DNA of 64,000 nucleotides from NCBI GenBank assembly GCA_023374045.1, contig CM041781.1, positions 145,940,982 through 146,004,981 of the forward strand, in the 5' to 3' direction. Shown here in pieces: positions 1-9,452 of the stretch. The position numbers and the translations under genes were made by a program. The notes under the pieces are model-generated. The model was not told where the DNA came from. It saw nothing but the letters and a program-made list of their open reading frames with translations, and made no database searches. Within the stretch, counting starts at the first letter, position 1. Every line of letters begins with the position of its first letter. This DNA is from Limonium bicolor (lineage: Eukaryota > Streptophyta > Magnoliopsida > Caryophyllales > Plumbaginaceae).

Positions 1-1272
1 GTAATAATTATAATGTTTGGAACATTAACAGAGGATCGTGTGTGAACCGAGCATGGTGAGATGACACGGTAAAAGTAAAAACCCCGGTGAAAGGTATGAT
101 TTTCTCATACTCCGCGTGCTAACCGAGTTACGTTGATTTGTGTGTTTGTGTGCCGGCTTAATCAAGACTAAAGCATGACAATAATCCCTTGTTTGATTAT
201 GTATGTCTTGTTGTATGTTGAATGAGCTAACATACTTGTATGCCGGAGTGGTCTAACATAGAGTAAAGACCGACTCATAGTGAGTAACGTTCGGCTAGAG
301 ACCCATAGATCGGGTCGATGCTCATGATAATGAAAACGTGCAAACACACAAACTATCCGTTAAAGTATAACGATAACGCAAACATATGAACTCCCTAGAA
401 TGTGAGGAGAAGTACGGGTTGAGTAAATACCCGATAACGGTGAGAAAACCATATTGAAACAATCCACGATACGAATGAGAGTGGAAAGATTAGTGAACCT
501 CCTTCAAGAGGACTAAAGATAGTTCAAAGACGTGAACTAGTAAAGAAGGTAAAAGAGACCTAAGGGATTAGTAGCTCCCTTGAGACATGGTCGACCTCCT
601 ATATGAGGATTTTACCCGGTATAAGAAAATAACCGAAAGTATGAGTAAATGAAACGTATGGGTAACTCTTAAAACCTAAGATTATCCGAACTTGTGTGAT
701 GTTCCCAAAGTCATCAGAAACATCGAGAGTGATGCTTCTAGACTAAAACACATAATATTATTATAACTCCGAGAGAGGAGTGTATGGGAATGAGAGTAGT
801 CCGAGAGTAGTCGGACCTATGCAAAAGAGTTAGGAACTAAGAGAGAGTTCCGCGAGCTAGTTGAACCTTCCCACCATGCTAGACCAGAGTAGGGTCGAAA
901 CCGGGGAAGTAAGACTATGCTCAAGAGCCATGAGTTTTAGCATGAGAATGTATTAAGAGTAACAAGCGTGACGTAGGAGACCTGTAGTGTCTCGAGAATC
1001 TGGAATAGCTTGAGTATAAATAACCCAAGAGTGTGGGTGAGATAATGTGTATAAGTAACCCGAGAGAATGGGTGAGTATAAAATGAGTAGCCCAAGAGAA
1101 TGAGTGTGTATATGAATAAGTAACCCGAGAGAGCGGGTGCGATATTGAATAAGTAAACATGGCATAGTGAGGTATAACCCTCAAGGCCTAAGAGTAAACT
1201 GATACAACTAACAACCTTGTTATGTTAGCTAGGAATTGTGTTCCGCGATTGGATGTAGATTCCTTGAGTAAT
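1..1272 (+). repeat. T1 5' LTR, visible proximal part
   Basis: Aligns by eye with 17087 to about 18334 of the T1 3' LTR, with scattered substitutions and short indels. It stops at GTAAT (1268-1272), where the Athila-like element is inserted. The uninterrupted T1 3' LTR (18329-18340) shows the empty site. Short open frames here are not genes. Confidence 0.9.
1268..1272 (+). repeat. target-site duplication, left copy (GTAAT)
   Basis: GTAAT immediately precedes the TG that opens the Athila-like LTR and recurs at 8920-8924 directly after its last CA. A 5-bp duplication is usual for Ty3/gypsy integrases. The T1 3' LTR has a single copy at the equivalent place. Confidence 0.92.
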
Positions 1273-1551
1273 TGATAAGTGTCCAAATGAGCATGATTTA
1301 TAGGTGTATTTCATATATAATATTAGCACTTTTCTTGCTCATTTCTCCACTTCGGTTAGTTTTCCTCTAGTTTATGTTTTATTGTTTATCTCACAAATTT
1401 ATTGGTTTAACATGAGGAAAACCAAGCTGGGAGTAAAGTAGATAAAGAGACAAACGCATAGACGCAAACGGCTCAGAAAACGGACTTATAACGAAGAATG
1501 TAGAGCCGGTCAAACAGAGGCACGCGAGAGTCACGCGGTGGACCGTGCAAC

Positions 1552-1806
1552 CGCCCCCTAAGTGGCGGACGTCACACGGACAACCGCCAGGCGGACAAGG
1601 CTGAGGCAACCGCCTCTTAACGGGCGGTTAAGGAGGCGGACGAGGCACAAGCAACCGCCTCGCGGTCAACATAGAGGCTACCGCCTCTTAACTCGCGGTC
1701 ACCACACAGGCAACCGCCTCGCGGTAAATATAGAGGCTACCGCCTCATAATCTCGCGGACAACACAGGAGTTACCGCCACTTATTGGGCGGTACTAGCAG
1801 GCGGAC
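1552..1806 (+). repeat. GC-rich CCGCCTC / GGCGG inverted-repeat cluster in Athila-like LTR
   Basis: About ten ACCGCCTC-type blocks alternate with GCGGT or GGCGGA, so many short inverted repeats can fold. The rest of the LTR is AT-rich. It lies 180-430 bases upstream of the TATA box, where a U3 enhancer would be. The same cluster is in the 3' LTR at about 7617-7880. Confidence 0.8.
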
Positions 1807-1985
1807 ACCAACAGACTAATTATCAGTCGCGACTATCTTCTTCGCGCCGTCGTCTGCAACTCGCCCGACTCGCCCGCAACTTATCCATCTACTCCGCACG
1901 CGTATTCAGTCTGTCCCCTGCGCAATCAATGAAGCAATCAATGCCTTCTTCATCTGCAAATCAAACTCGTACGGATCCAAACCTC

Positions 1986-1993
1986 TATATAAA
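1986..1993 (+). promoter_or_regulatory. TATA box of Athila-like 5' LTR
   Basis: TATATAAA in a CCTC...CCCACC context, conserved in the 3' LTR at 8056-8063. It is the best core promoter candidate in the LTR. Transcription would be expected to start about 30 bases downstream; the exact site is not visible. Confidence 0.6.
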
Positions 1994-2861
1994 CCCACCA
2001 CCTTAACTGCATGAACACCACGCACGCACGACGGGAGTCTGAAGAATATTTTCACCACACTCATTCGCTTCCACTTATTTTCCTCCCGTACCACCACATC
2101 ATTCCACACTCATGCAGTAACAAAAGAAATAGAAGAGCAGCAGTGAGAGCGAGAACAGACCAGTTCTTCCTCTGAATTAATGTCAAAATCTATCTGTGTA
2201 ATCTTCTTATCTCCGTTAATGTCTGAGTAATTTCTTTTGTATCCTAGGATGGGGGTTTGATTTCTAATATACGTAATTAATATTTATCACCTGTCTCTCT
2301 ATTTAACTTGTTTTAATTCCTTTAACTAATATTGCTAAATGCTTTGCGCGACAAACGACTGCATTTATTTGGTAATTATCAACATATGATTTTGAGATAG
2401 TCTAGGTACCACAAAGGAATTAATCTTAGTATTTACACTCCGGACTGAGCAGGAAAATATTAAGGCTTTTATTAAGAGTTCGTAACTGACAATTATTAAC
2501 TCTAATAGGCAATAAATAATTGAGACAAGGTTTTAAATATGTTTAAGTAATTTAGGAAAATTCCCCCGCTATCCTAGGATACATTTTTCCATCCACATCA
2601 CTTAATTCACCTTTTAACTGTTTTTATTATTTCTGTATTAATTTAACAACAAATCAAGCTTGCTCCGGCTAAACCCCTTTTTACAGTTTTTAAGTAACTA
2701 CCAAGACTAGGGTAAATTGAACAATCTCCCTGTGGATACGACACTCGTTATACTACTACGACCGGGAATTGTTTGCAGCCCGACGTTTATAATTTGAGTT
2801 TTTAATTTCTTTTCTTTTAATTTTACACCACTTCAACCACTCAGAAATAACCTCTGCAAAT

Positions 2862-2879
2862 TGGCGCCGTTGCCGGGGA
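2862..2879 (+). other. primer binding site, tRNA-Asp type
   Basis: TGGCGCCGTTGCCGGGGA lies 3 bases after the LTR end. This 18-mer is the standard Athila-type site complementary to the 3' end of plant tRNA-Asp. Confidence 0.88.
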
Positions 2880-2965
2880 GATTGATTCCATCAATTTCCC
2901 TAGTTTCCGGTAGTTCACCTGTTTTATTATAATAAACTGTCAATATTATCTTGTTAATAATCTAA

Positions 2966-3285
2966 CCTTGGACATCGGACTTATAATCTGACTTGGACAT
3001 CGGACTTCTGACCTGACTTGGACATTTGACTTCGGACTTTGGACATCTAACTCCTAACATCTTAATATTATTGTCATTTCGTTCCATTGTCATTTCGTTC
3101 CATTGTCCTTTCTTTCCATTGTCTCTAACTACTAACTTTAAATTTCCTGTCATTTCGTTCCATTGTCCTTTCTTTCCATTGTCCTTAACATTTCATTTCC
3201 ATTGTCCTTAACATTTCTTTCCATTGTCATTTCAATTTTCTGTCATTTCTTTCCATTGTCTCTAACTACTAACTTATAATTTCCT
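2966..3285 (+). repeat. tandem simple repeats in the Athila-like leader
   Basis: Two adjoining arrays lie in the untranslated leader. One is built on CTTGGACATCGGACTT (2966-3050) and the next on TTCCATTGTC (about 3075-3285, units near 19-20 bases). Short open frames across them on both strands are by-products of the repeat. Confidence 0.8.
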
Positions 3286-3394
3286 GTATACTAACTCCTA
3301 ACGTTTATCAGCCTAACCAATATTTCTGTCTTTCTTATTTTATTTACTAACTAATTTTGCAGCTTCTGACAAAACCACAAGTTATCTTCTGTGC

Positions 3395-5050
3395 ATGCCA
3401 AACACTCGAACCCGAGGCTCTCCACCAATCAGTCCGAGCCCCGAACCCGAGCGCACTTTATTACAAGCACAAAGAAACCTGAGAAACCAAGCCATGGCCA
3501 ATAACGAAGTTATAAATGAAATAGACCATGCAATTCAACCAGAACACCGTGCCCTATCTGATTATCACCAACCTAACACCGAAGGAAGAGCATCAGCTAT
3601 AGTTCTCCCGAACTAACACCAGAAGAAGCCGGACGATGGGTTTTCAAAACCCACTACATCACCGCCGTCCGGGATCTAGGCAAGTTTAGTGGAGCGAACC
3701 CAGATGAAGCCCCAAATCATCTGAGTCTCTTCCTAGACTTCTGCAATTCCTTTAGTCAAACCGGCAATGTCAAAGAAAGAATTCGACTCCAACTATTTCC
3801 TCACTCGTTGTCGGATTCAGCAAACCGGTGGTACCGAAGCCTTCCCTCCCGATCAATAACCACATGGCTTCAAATGGCCCAAAAATTCCTTGCCAAATAC
3901 TACCCAACCAGTAGAACGAGGCAATTGATCGGTGAAATCAACACTTTCTGTCAGAGCCGGAGAGAAACGTTGTACGACGCATGGGACAGATTCAAAGATA
4001 TGCTAATGAAATGTTCCCACCATGGTCTTGACGATCAATCCCTCTGCCTGTCATTCTTCAACGGTCTGGATGATGGGAACCGACTACTCGTCAATTCCTC
4101 TGCAGGAGGAAGTTTCATGATGAAATCTCCTAAAGAAGGAATGGATCTTCTCGAAACCATGACGAGCAATACAAGACAGTGGACGAGATCCAAAGAAGAA
4201 CACGCGAGCAGCAGGCCTACTCCATGTTGAGCCTACAGATCATTTATCAGCTCAGATCTCGTCCCTTGCAAAGATGGTGGAAAAGCTAACAACATCACAA
4301 AACGAAATTGTAAAGACAATAGCTTCCCCACCTACAAGTTCACCAGCTCCACAGAAGGATGTGCCATATGCGCCGGTCCTCATGAAACTCATCAATGCGA
4401 AGGCAAAGGCCAGTACGAGGAAGTACAATTCATAGGAAACCGCCCCGGTAATTCCTACAACAACAACATCAACAACAACTATCCATGGAGAAATCACCCG
4501 AATTTCTCATGGAAAAATAATGATCAGAATCAAGGAGGGCAGAACAACAATTCCAACACCTATCAGGGAACCGACCCCAACCAAACTCTAATATGGGTTA
4601 CAGAGCACTAGGTGCCCCTCCAGGTTTCCAACAACAACAACAACAACAACAACAACCATCTTCATCCTCTTCTGATCCAAACGCAGAACTCAAAGAGATG
4701 ATGAAGGGATTCATGTCCATAACTCAGAACCAGCTCTCTGCACAAGAAGCCTTCAACCAGAAAATCGAAGGAAAATTCAATCAACTTGCAGAACATCTTG
4801 CTCGAAGACCGCCAGGGGCTCTCCCCAGCCAAAATGAACCAAATCCAAGAGAGCAAGCCAAGTGCATCTATGTGAAGGAGCACGATGAAGAAAAGACGGA
4901 GGTGGCTAAAACAGCTAAAGTTCCAGAACTACACCCTTCCCTCCAAGAGTGGGTTGTAGCAATCGAAACTTCCAAAAGGAATGTAGCTGAACTTGAAAGC
5001 ACCGCCAAAGTCTATAAAATCGTATTCAATCTGAGAATACCTACCTTGAG
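3395..5050 (+). pseudogene. gag: Athila-type gag, frameshifted
   Basis: Gag would form the nucleocapsid-like particle in the cytoplasm. The frame opens at the ATG at 3395, shifts near 3600, continues through 3808-4230, shifts again, and resumes at 4593. The 3808-4230 part carries the retrotransposon gag core (motifs ANRWYRSLPS, YDAWDRFKDML, LFFNGL-like). A CAA run at about 4626-4655 gives a polyglutamine stretch. The end of the region has the Athila-type gag tail, and an AITLRSGKK motif follows at the start of the next frame. Several stops and shifts mean no intact product. I chose the 3395 start because it is the first ATG of a frame rich in P, S and R typical of these proteins. Confidence 0.85.
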
Positions 5051-5053
5051 CAC

Positions 5054-6163
5054 TTGGTAGCCGGTTATGAAAATGAGAAGCTCGAATTTGAAGAAGAAGG
5101 AGAAGAGGTTAAGGCGATAACCTTGAGAAGCGGTAAGAAAACCGACGAGATTCACATCCCGCCAAGGTCAGAAGAACCCAAAGAGGATAGTGAAGAAAAA
5201 GTTGAGGTTCCAACAGAAAAGACATCTCCAAGCGTCCTCACTATTCCACCAGCTTCAGAACCTTCTTCACAAGAACCGCCTATACCATTTCCTCACCGAC
5301 TCCAGAAGCAGAAATTGGATAATGAATATGGTAAGTTTCTAGCAATGCTGAAGCAACTAAACGTCAACATACAGTTTGTAGACCTCATTGCCAAAATGCC
5401 AAACTATGCCAAATTCCTCAAACACCTCATATCCAACAAAACTAAATTGGCCGAAGTCGGTACGGTACCTCTCAATGTAGCTTGCTCAGCTACTCTACAA
5501 AAACCACTACCATCAAAATGCAATGATCCGGGCAGCTTCACTATTCCAGTCACAATTGGTAGCACCTCATTTCCATACTCCCTATGCGATCTGGGTGCCT
5601 CCATTAATTTGATGCCCCTCTCCACTTTCAAAAAGCTGGGAATTGGAGAGATGAAAAAGACTAAGATGACCCTGCAACTGGCAGATGGTTCGGTAACATA
5701 CCCAAGCGGAGTGGTGGAGGATGTTATCATTAAAGTGGAGCACTTATACTTCCCATGTGATTTTGTCATTCTAGACATCGAAGAGAACTCCACTACACCT
5801 CTCATCCTTGGACGACCATTCCTTGCCACAGCCGATGTGCACATTTGGGTAGCCCAGGGGAAAATCACCCTTCAAGCTTACAACGAAAAGCTGGAGTTTG
5901 CATCAGGAAGATCTCCAGATAGCAAATCCAAAGATCTCAAGTTTGTGAGGGATACTCAATCATCATCATCCCCACTTCTGTTTATCACCCTTCCAGACGG
6001 CATGTCTATACAGAGATACCACCACCAATCCCGGACGAAGAGCGGGATAAGAAAAGAAAACATGCATCCAGGTGGACTCTCAAAAAAACCATCGAGTCAT
6101 GCTTTGGATCTCCTCCTCATAACCACCCCCCATGATGGATCTAACGAAAAAGCGTCTAGCTAA
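5054..6163 (+). CDS. Athila-type gag tail plus retropepsin (aspartic protease)
   Basis: An open frame of 369 codons. Residues 1-60 are acidic gag tail with the TLRSGKK motif. About residues 155-265 form a retropepsin-like fold with CDLGASINLMP at the catalytic site and ILGRPFLAT near its end, the pattern usual for Athila proteases (DLG in place of DTG/DSG). It would cut the gag polyprotein as a homodimer. The last ~55 residues are serine- and basic-rich and do not resemble RT. The frame begins four bases before the previous frame stops, so gag and protease may once have been continuous. The stop (6161-6163) directly precedes the GGGAGGCAACCC hairpin. RT, RNase H and integrase are absent. Confidence 0.85.
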   Translation: MVAGYENEKLEFEEEGEEVKAITLRSGKKTDEIHIPPRSEEPKEDSEEKVEVPTEKTSPSVLTIPPASEPSSQEPPIPFPHRLQKQKLDNEYGKFLAMLKQLNVNIQFVDLIAKMPNYAKFLKHLISNKTKLAEVGTVPLNVACSATLQKPLPSKCNDPGSFTIPVTIGSTSFPYSLCDLGASINLMPLSTFKKLGIGEMKKTKMTLQLADGSVTYPSGVVEDVIIKVEHLYFPCDFVILDIEENSTTPLILGRPFLATADVHIWVAQGKITLQAYNEKLEFASGRSPDSKSKDLKFVRDTQSSSSPLLFITLPDGMSIQRYHHQSRTKSGIRKENMHPGGLSKKPSSHALDLLLITTPHDGSNEKASS

Positions 6164-6185
6164 AGACGTTAAAGAAGGGCAGCTT

Positions 6186-6203
6186 TCCGGGAGGCAACCC
6201 GGA
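6186..6203 (+). other. conserved Athila end-of-pol hairpin
   Basis: TCCGGG, loop AGGCAA, CCCGGA: a perfect 6-bp stem with a 6-base loop, 22 bases after the stop codon. Full-length Athila elements commonly carry a GGGAGGCAACCC hairpin at this place. Keeping it after loss of pol suggests a role in cis, or simply that the deletion ended just upstream. Confidence 0.7.
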
Positions 6204-7343
6204 CGAACTTATCTTTTATATTTTTATGTTTTTAATTTTCAGATTCCCTTCAATTTTATTTTTGCTAACTTTTAACCCCGTTTATAGTATGGTTGCTTCT
6301 AGTGTTTTATGCAGGTGCAATTTCATGTCTACACCGCAACCAAGCTACGCTACTTGAGGCTGAAGCTCAAGTGTGGGGGAAGTCCAAACACGCTAGCAAA
6401 AATAAAATCAGGGGAGTACCAGTTTCTTTAAACTTGCTTTTATTTAAATAAAATGCAGAGAGAGAATTTATATGCTTAAAAATATTCGTGAGCTTCGTGT
6501 TCTCTCTATTTTATCTACTTACCGAAAAGGCCTTCTGAATCTTTCCCTTGTTTTTCTAGTGAACAATGAGGACATTGTTCAATTTAAGTGTGGGGGAGTG
6601 TGCCCTTTTCGGTGACATTTTATGCTTAAATGCTTAATCTCTCTGCTTATCTTGCGTTTGTTCAAATTCAATATCGCGGACCCTTTTTATGTGGGTTGTT
6701 CTCTTTAGGAATAAATATTGTTATGAATTGTGGGATAAATGGTACAAAAATGTACAAAAATTTTAAAATTTTGATTACTTTTGAGGAGCATTTTATGCGG
6801 TGTGACCAAATGATCTGAAATGGTTGGATTTTTATTGCTCAGGGGTTCTTTCTGTCTTCTTTCTTAGGGATTGCTAAGGGGTGCTTCTCTGTCAAAAAGA
6901 AAAAGAAAAAAATATAATAAATAAGGGACTTGCGAGACACCATTGGTAACCAACAAAGAGAGTTGAGTGTTCTTAAATACAAAGGCTTGATGCCTACATA
7001 TTATCTTCTCATCTTATGCAAAAGTGAAACAAATGCATAAATCTATTTTTCCTTTTTTTCTCCTCAATGCCCATTCTTGAGAGAAGTTGGCCATGGTAAA
7101 AGTTCTCAAAGTCACCTTAAATCAAGAAGCATTGAAGTACTCCGGATCATACCCCGAAACTCTATTTTTATTTTTGCCCTGAGTACACCTATGCCACCAG
7201 TAGGTGATGGATCACACTCCTCTAAAAAGTTTAAGATCATGTACTATTGAGTTCTTTATCCTACCCTTCATAATAATATTTGTTAATATTGAGCATTCCC
7301 TACTTGGGTACGTAGTTTTGCTTGAGGACAAGCAAAAAGATAA
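6204..7343 (+). other. Athila-like 3' non-coding region with two internal GTGTGGGGGA tracts
   Basis: No gene seen. GTGTGGGGGA occurs at 6371-6380 and 6588-6597, repeating the core of the real purine tract at 7344. The second is preceded by GAGGACATTG and the real one by GAGGACAAGC, so the blocks look duplicated. The rest is AT-rich with scattered short frames. Confidence 0.75.
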
Positions 7344-7354
7344 GTGTGGGGGTG
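7344..7354 (+). other. polypurine tract of the Athila-like element
   Basis: GTGTGGGGGTG abuts the TG start of the 3' LTR, the position and composition expected for plus-strand priming. Confidence 0.85.
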
Positions 7355-8919
7355 TGATAAGTGTCCAAATGAGCATGATTTATAGGTGTATTTCATAATA
7401 TTAGCACTTTTCTTGCTCATTTCTCCACTTCGGTTAGTTTTCCTCTAGTTTATGTTTTATTGTTTATCTCACAAATTTATTGGTTTAACATGAGGAAAAC
7501 CAAGCTGGGAGTAAAGTAGATAAGAGACAAACGCATAGACGCAAACGGCTCAGAAAACGGACTTATAACGAAGAATGTAGAGCCGGTCAAACAGAGGCAC
7601 GCGAGAGTCACGTGGACGCAACCGCCCCCTAAGTGGCGGACGTCACACGGACAACCGCCAGGCGGACAGGCTGAGGCAACCGCCTCTTAACGGGCGGTTA
7701 AGGAGGCGGACGAGGCACAAGCAACCGCCTCGCGGTCACATAGAGGCTACCGCCTCTTAACTCGCGGTCACACACAGGCAACCGCCTCGCGGTAATATAG
7801 AGGCTACCGCCTCTTAAGCTCGCGGACAACACAGGAGTTACCGCCACTTATTGGGCGGTACGGTACAGCAGGCGGACACCAACAGACTAATTATCAGTCG
7901 CGACCAGTATCTTCTTCGCGCCGTCGTCTGCAACTCGCCCGACTCGCCCGCAACTTATCCATCTACTCGCACGCTATTCAGTTGTCCCCTGGCAATCAAT
8001 GAAGCAATCAATGCTCTTCTTCATCTGCAATCAAACTCGTACGGATCCAAACCTCTATATAAACCCACCACCTTAACTGCATAAACACCACCACGCACGA
8101 CGGGAGTCTGAAGAAATTCACACACATTCGCTTCCACTTATTTTCCTCCCGTACCACCACATCATTCCACACTCAGCAGTAACAAAAGAAATAGAAGAGC
8201 AGCAGTGAGAGCGAGAACAGACCAGTTCTTCCTCTGAATTAATGTCAAAATCTATCTGTGTAATCTTCTTATCTCCGTTAATGTCTGAGTAATTTTTTTG
8301 TATCCTAGGATGGGGGTTTGATTTCTAATATTACGTAATTAATATTTATCACCTGTCTCTCATTTAACTTGTTTTAATTCCTTTAACTAATATTGCTAAA
8401 TGCTTTGCGCGACAAACGACTGCATTTATTTGGTAACTATCAACATATGATTTTGAGATAGTCTAGGTACCACAAAGGAATTAATCTTAGTATTTACACT
8501 CCGGACTGAGCAGGAAAATATTAAGGCTTTTATTAAGAGTTCGTAACTGACAATTATTAACTCTAATAGGCAATAAATAATTGAGACAAGGTTTAAATAT
8601 GTTTAAGTAATTTAGGAAATTCCCCCGCTATCCTAGGATACATTTTTCCATCCACATCACTTAATTCACCTTTTAACTGTTTTTATTATTTCTGTATTAA
8701 TTTAACAACAAATCAAGCTTGCCTCCGGCTAAACCCCTTTTTACAGTTTTTAAGTAACTACCAAGACTAGGGTAAATTGAACAATCTCCCTGTGGAAACG
8801 ACACTCGTTATACTACTACGACCGGGAATTGTTTGCAGCCCGACGTTTATAATTTGAGTTTTTAATTTCTTTTCTTTTAATTTTACACCACTTCAACCAC
8901 TCAGAAATAACCCTCTGCA
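7355..8919 (+). repeat. Athila-like 3' LTR
   Basis: 1565 bp, colinear with the 5' LTR. It has the GC-rich cluster (about 7617-7880) and TATA box (8056-8063). It ends CTCTGCA, followed by the GTAAT duplication at 8920-8924. Confidence 0.93.
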
Positions 8920-9436
8920 GTAATACACATATATATTGTATTGCTATGATGCATGTTGTTTGACTAAAATGAACTCCATATATATCCGACAAAAGTAGTC
9001 GGCGTACCCCGGTTAGCGCTCGGGGTATGCGAATTTCATATGCAGCGTTAAGCTGAGCCCCTAGGGGCAACGTTTTTATTTTTCAGGTACACCGAAGATG
9101 TTACCGTTCGAGAGTAGGATGGGGTCGGTGGGTTGCATGGGTAGTTAGATTTAATTACTTATGTATGGAAAGAGGTGTAAGACTTAATATGTTGTCGGCA
9201 TCCATATATTGTAGACATGGTATAGTAAGAAATGATTTGAGTAAAGTATTTGTATTGTGTATTCGGTTGTTCCAGTTCATCAGACCGTTACAGTATGTAA
9301 GAAAGGCCTGGTTAGCCACATGGGTGGCTAACGGCGTTGTTTCACCCCTCGTTGTAATTGGAGTTCCGCTGCGTGAGTAGGAGTAATTAGTAACAATTTA
9401 AGAGGTAATGACGAGATTAACGATTGGGGTGTTACA
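8920..9436 (+). repeat. T1 5' LTR, distal part after the inserted element
   Basis: Continues the T1 LTR and matches 18330-18840. It includes the perfect palindrome GCCCCTAGGGGC at 9057-9068 and a TTTCAGGTA motif after it, and ends GGGGTGTTACA. Confidence 0.9.
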
Positions 9437-9440
9437 AAAG

Positions 9441-9452
9441 TGGTATCATGAT
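9441..9452 (+). other. degenerate tRNA-Met-type primer binding site of T1
   Basis: TGGTATCATGAT lies 4 bases after the LTR end. T2 and T3 have TGGTATCAGAGC at the same distance, so the last bases are mutated here. Confidence 0.75.

Larger units (their letters stand above)
1273..2858 (+). repeat. Athila-like 5' LTR
   Basis: 1586 bp, opening TGATAAGTGTCC and closing CTCTGCA. It matches 7355-8919 (1565 bp). Most differences are single missing bases, which suggests a young element or indel error in the assembly. It contains a GC-rich CCGCCTC cluster, a TATA box and an AT-rich downstream half. Confidence 0.93.
1273..8919 (+). mobile_element. non-autonomous Athila-like Ty3/gypsy retrotransposon (gag-protease only)
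   Basis: A complete 7.65-kb element: LTRs 1273-2858 and 7355-8919 starting TG and ending CA, a 5-bp target duplication, a tRNA-Asp-type primer site at 2862 and a purine tract ending at 7354. Internally it has an Athila-type gag and a retropepsin, then no RT, RNase H or integrase. The stop of the last frame is followed within 25 bases by the GGGAGGCAACCC hairpin that I associate with the end of pol in full-length Athila elements. This suggests internal deletion of the pol core rather than 3' truncation. No env-like frame is seen. It would need enzymes from an intact relative. Confidence 0.92.

Noticed and set aside
4626..4655. CAA run as an independent microsatellite feature
   Set aside because: It is in frame within gag as a polyglutamine stretch and is described there.
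5404..5868. 154-codon reverse-strand frame opposite the Athila-like protease
   Set aside because: Antisense shadow of a well-supported protease domain.
6204..7343. Possible env-like gene downstream of the Athila-like pol
   Set aside because: Only short unrelated frames; no signal peptide or transmembrane pattern.
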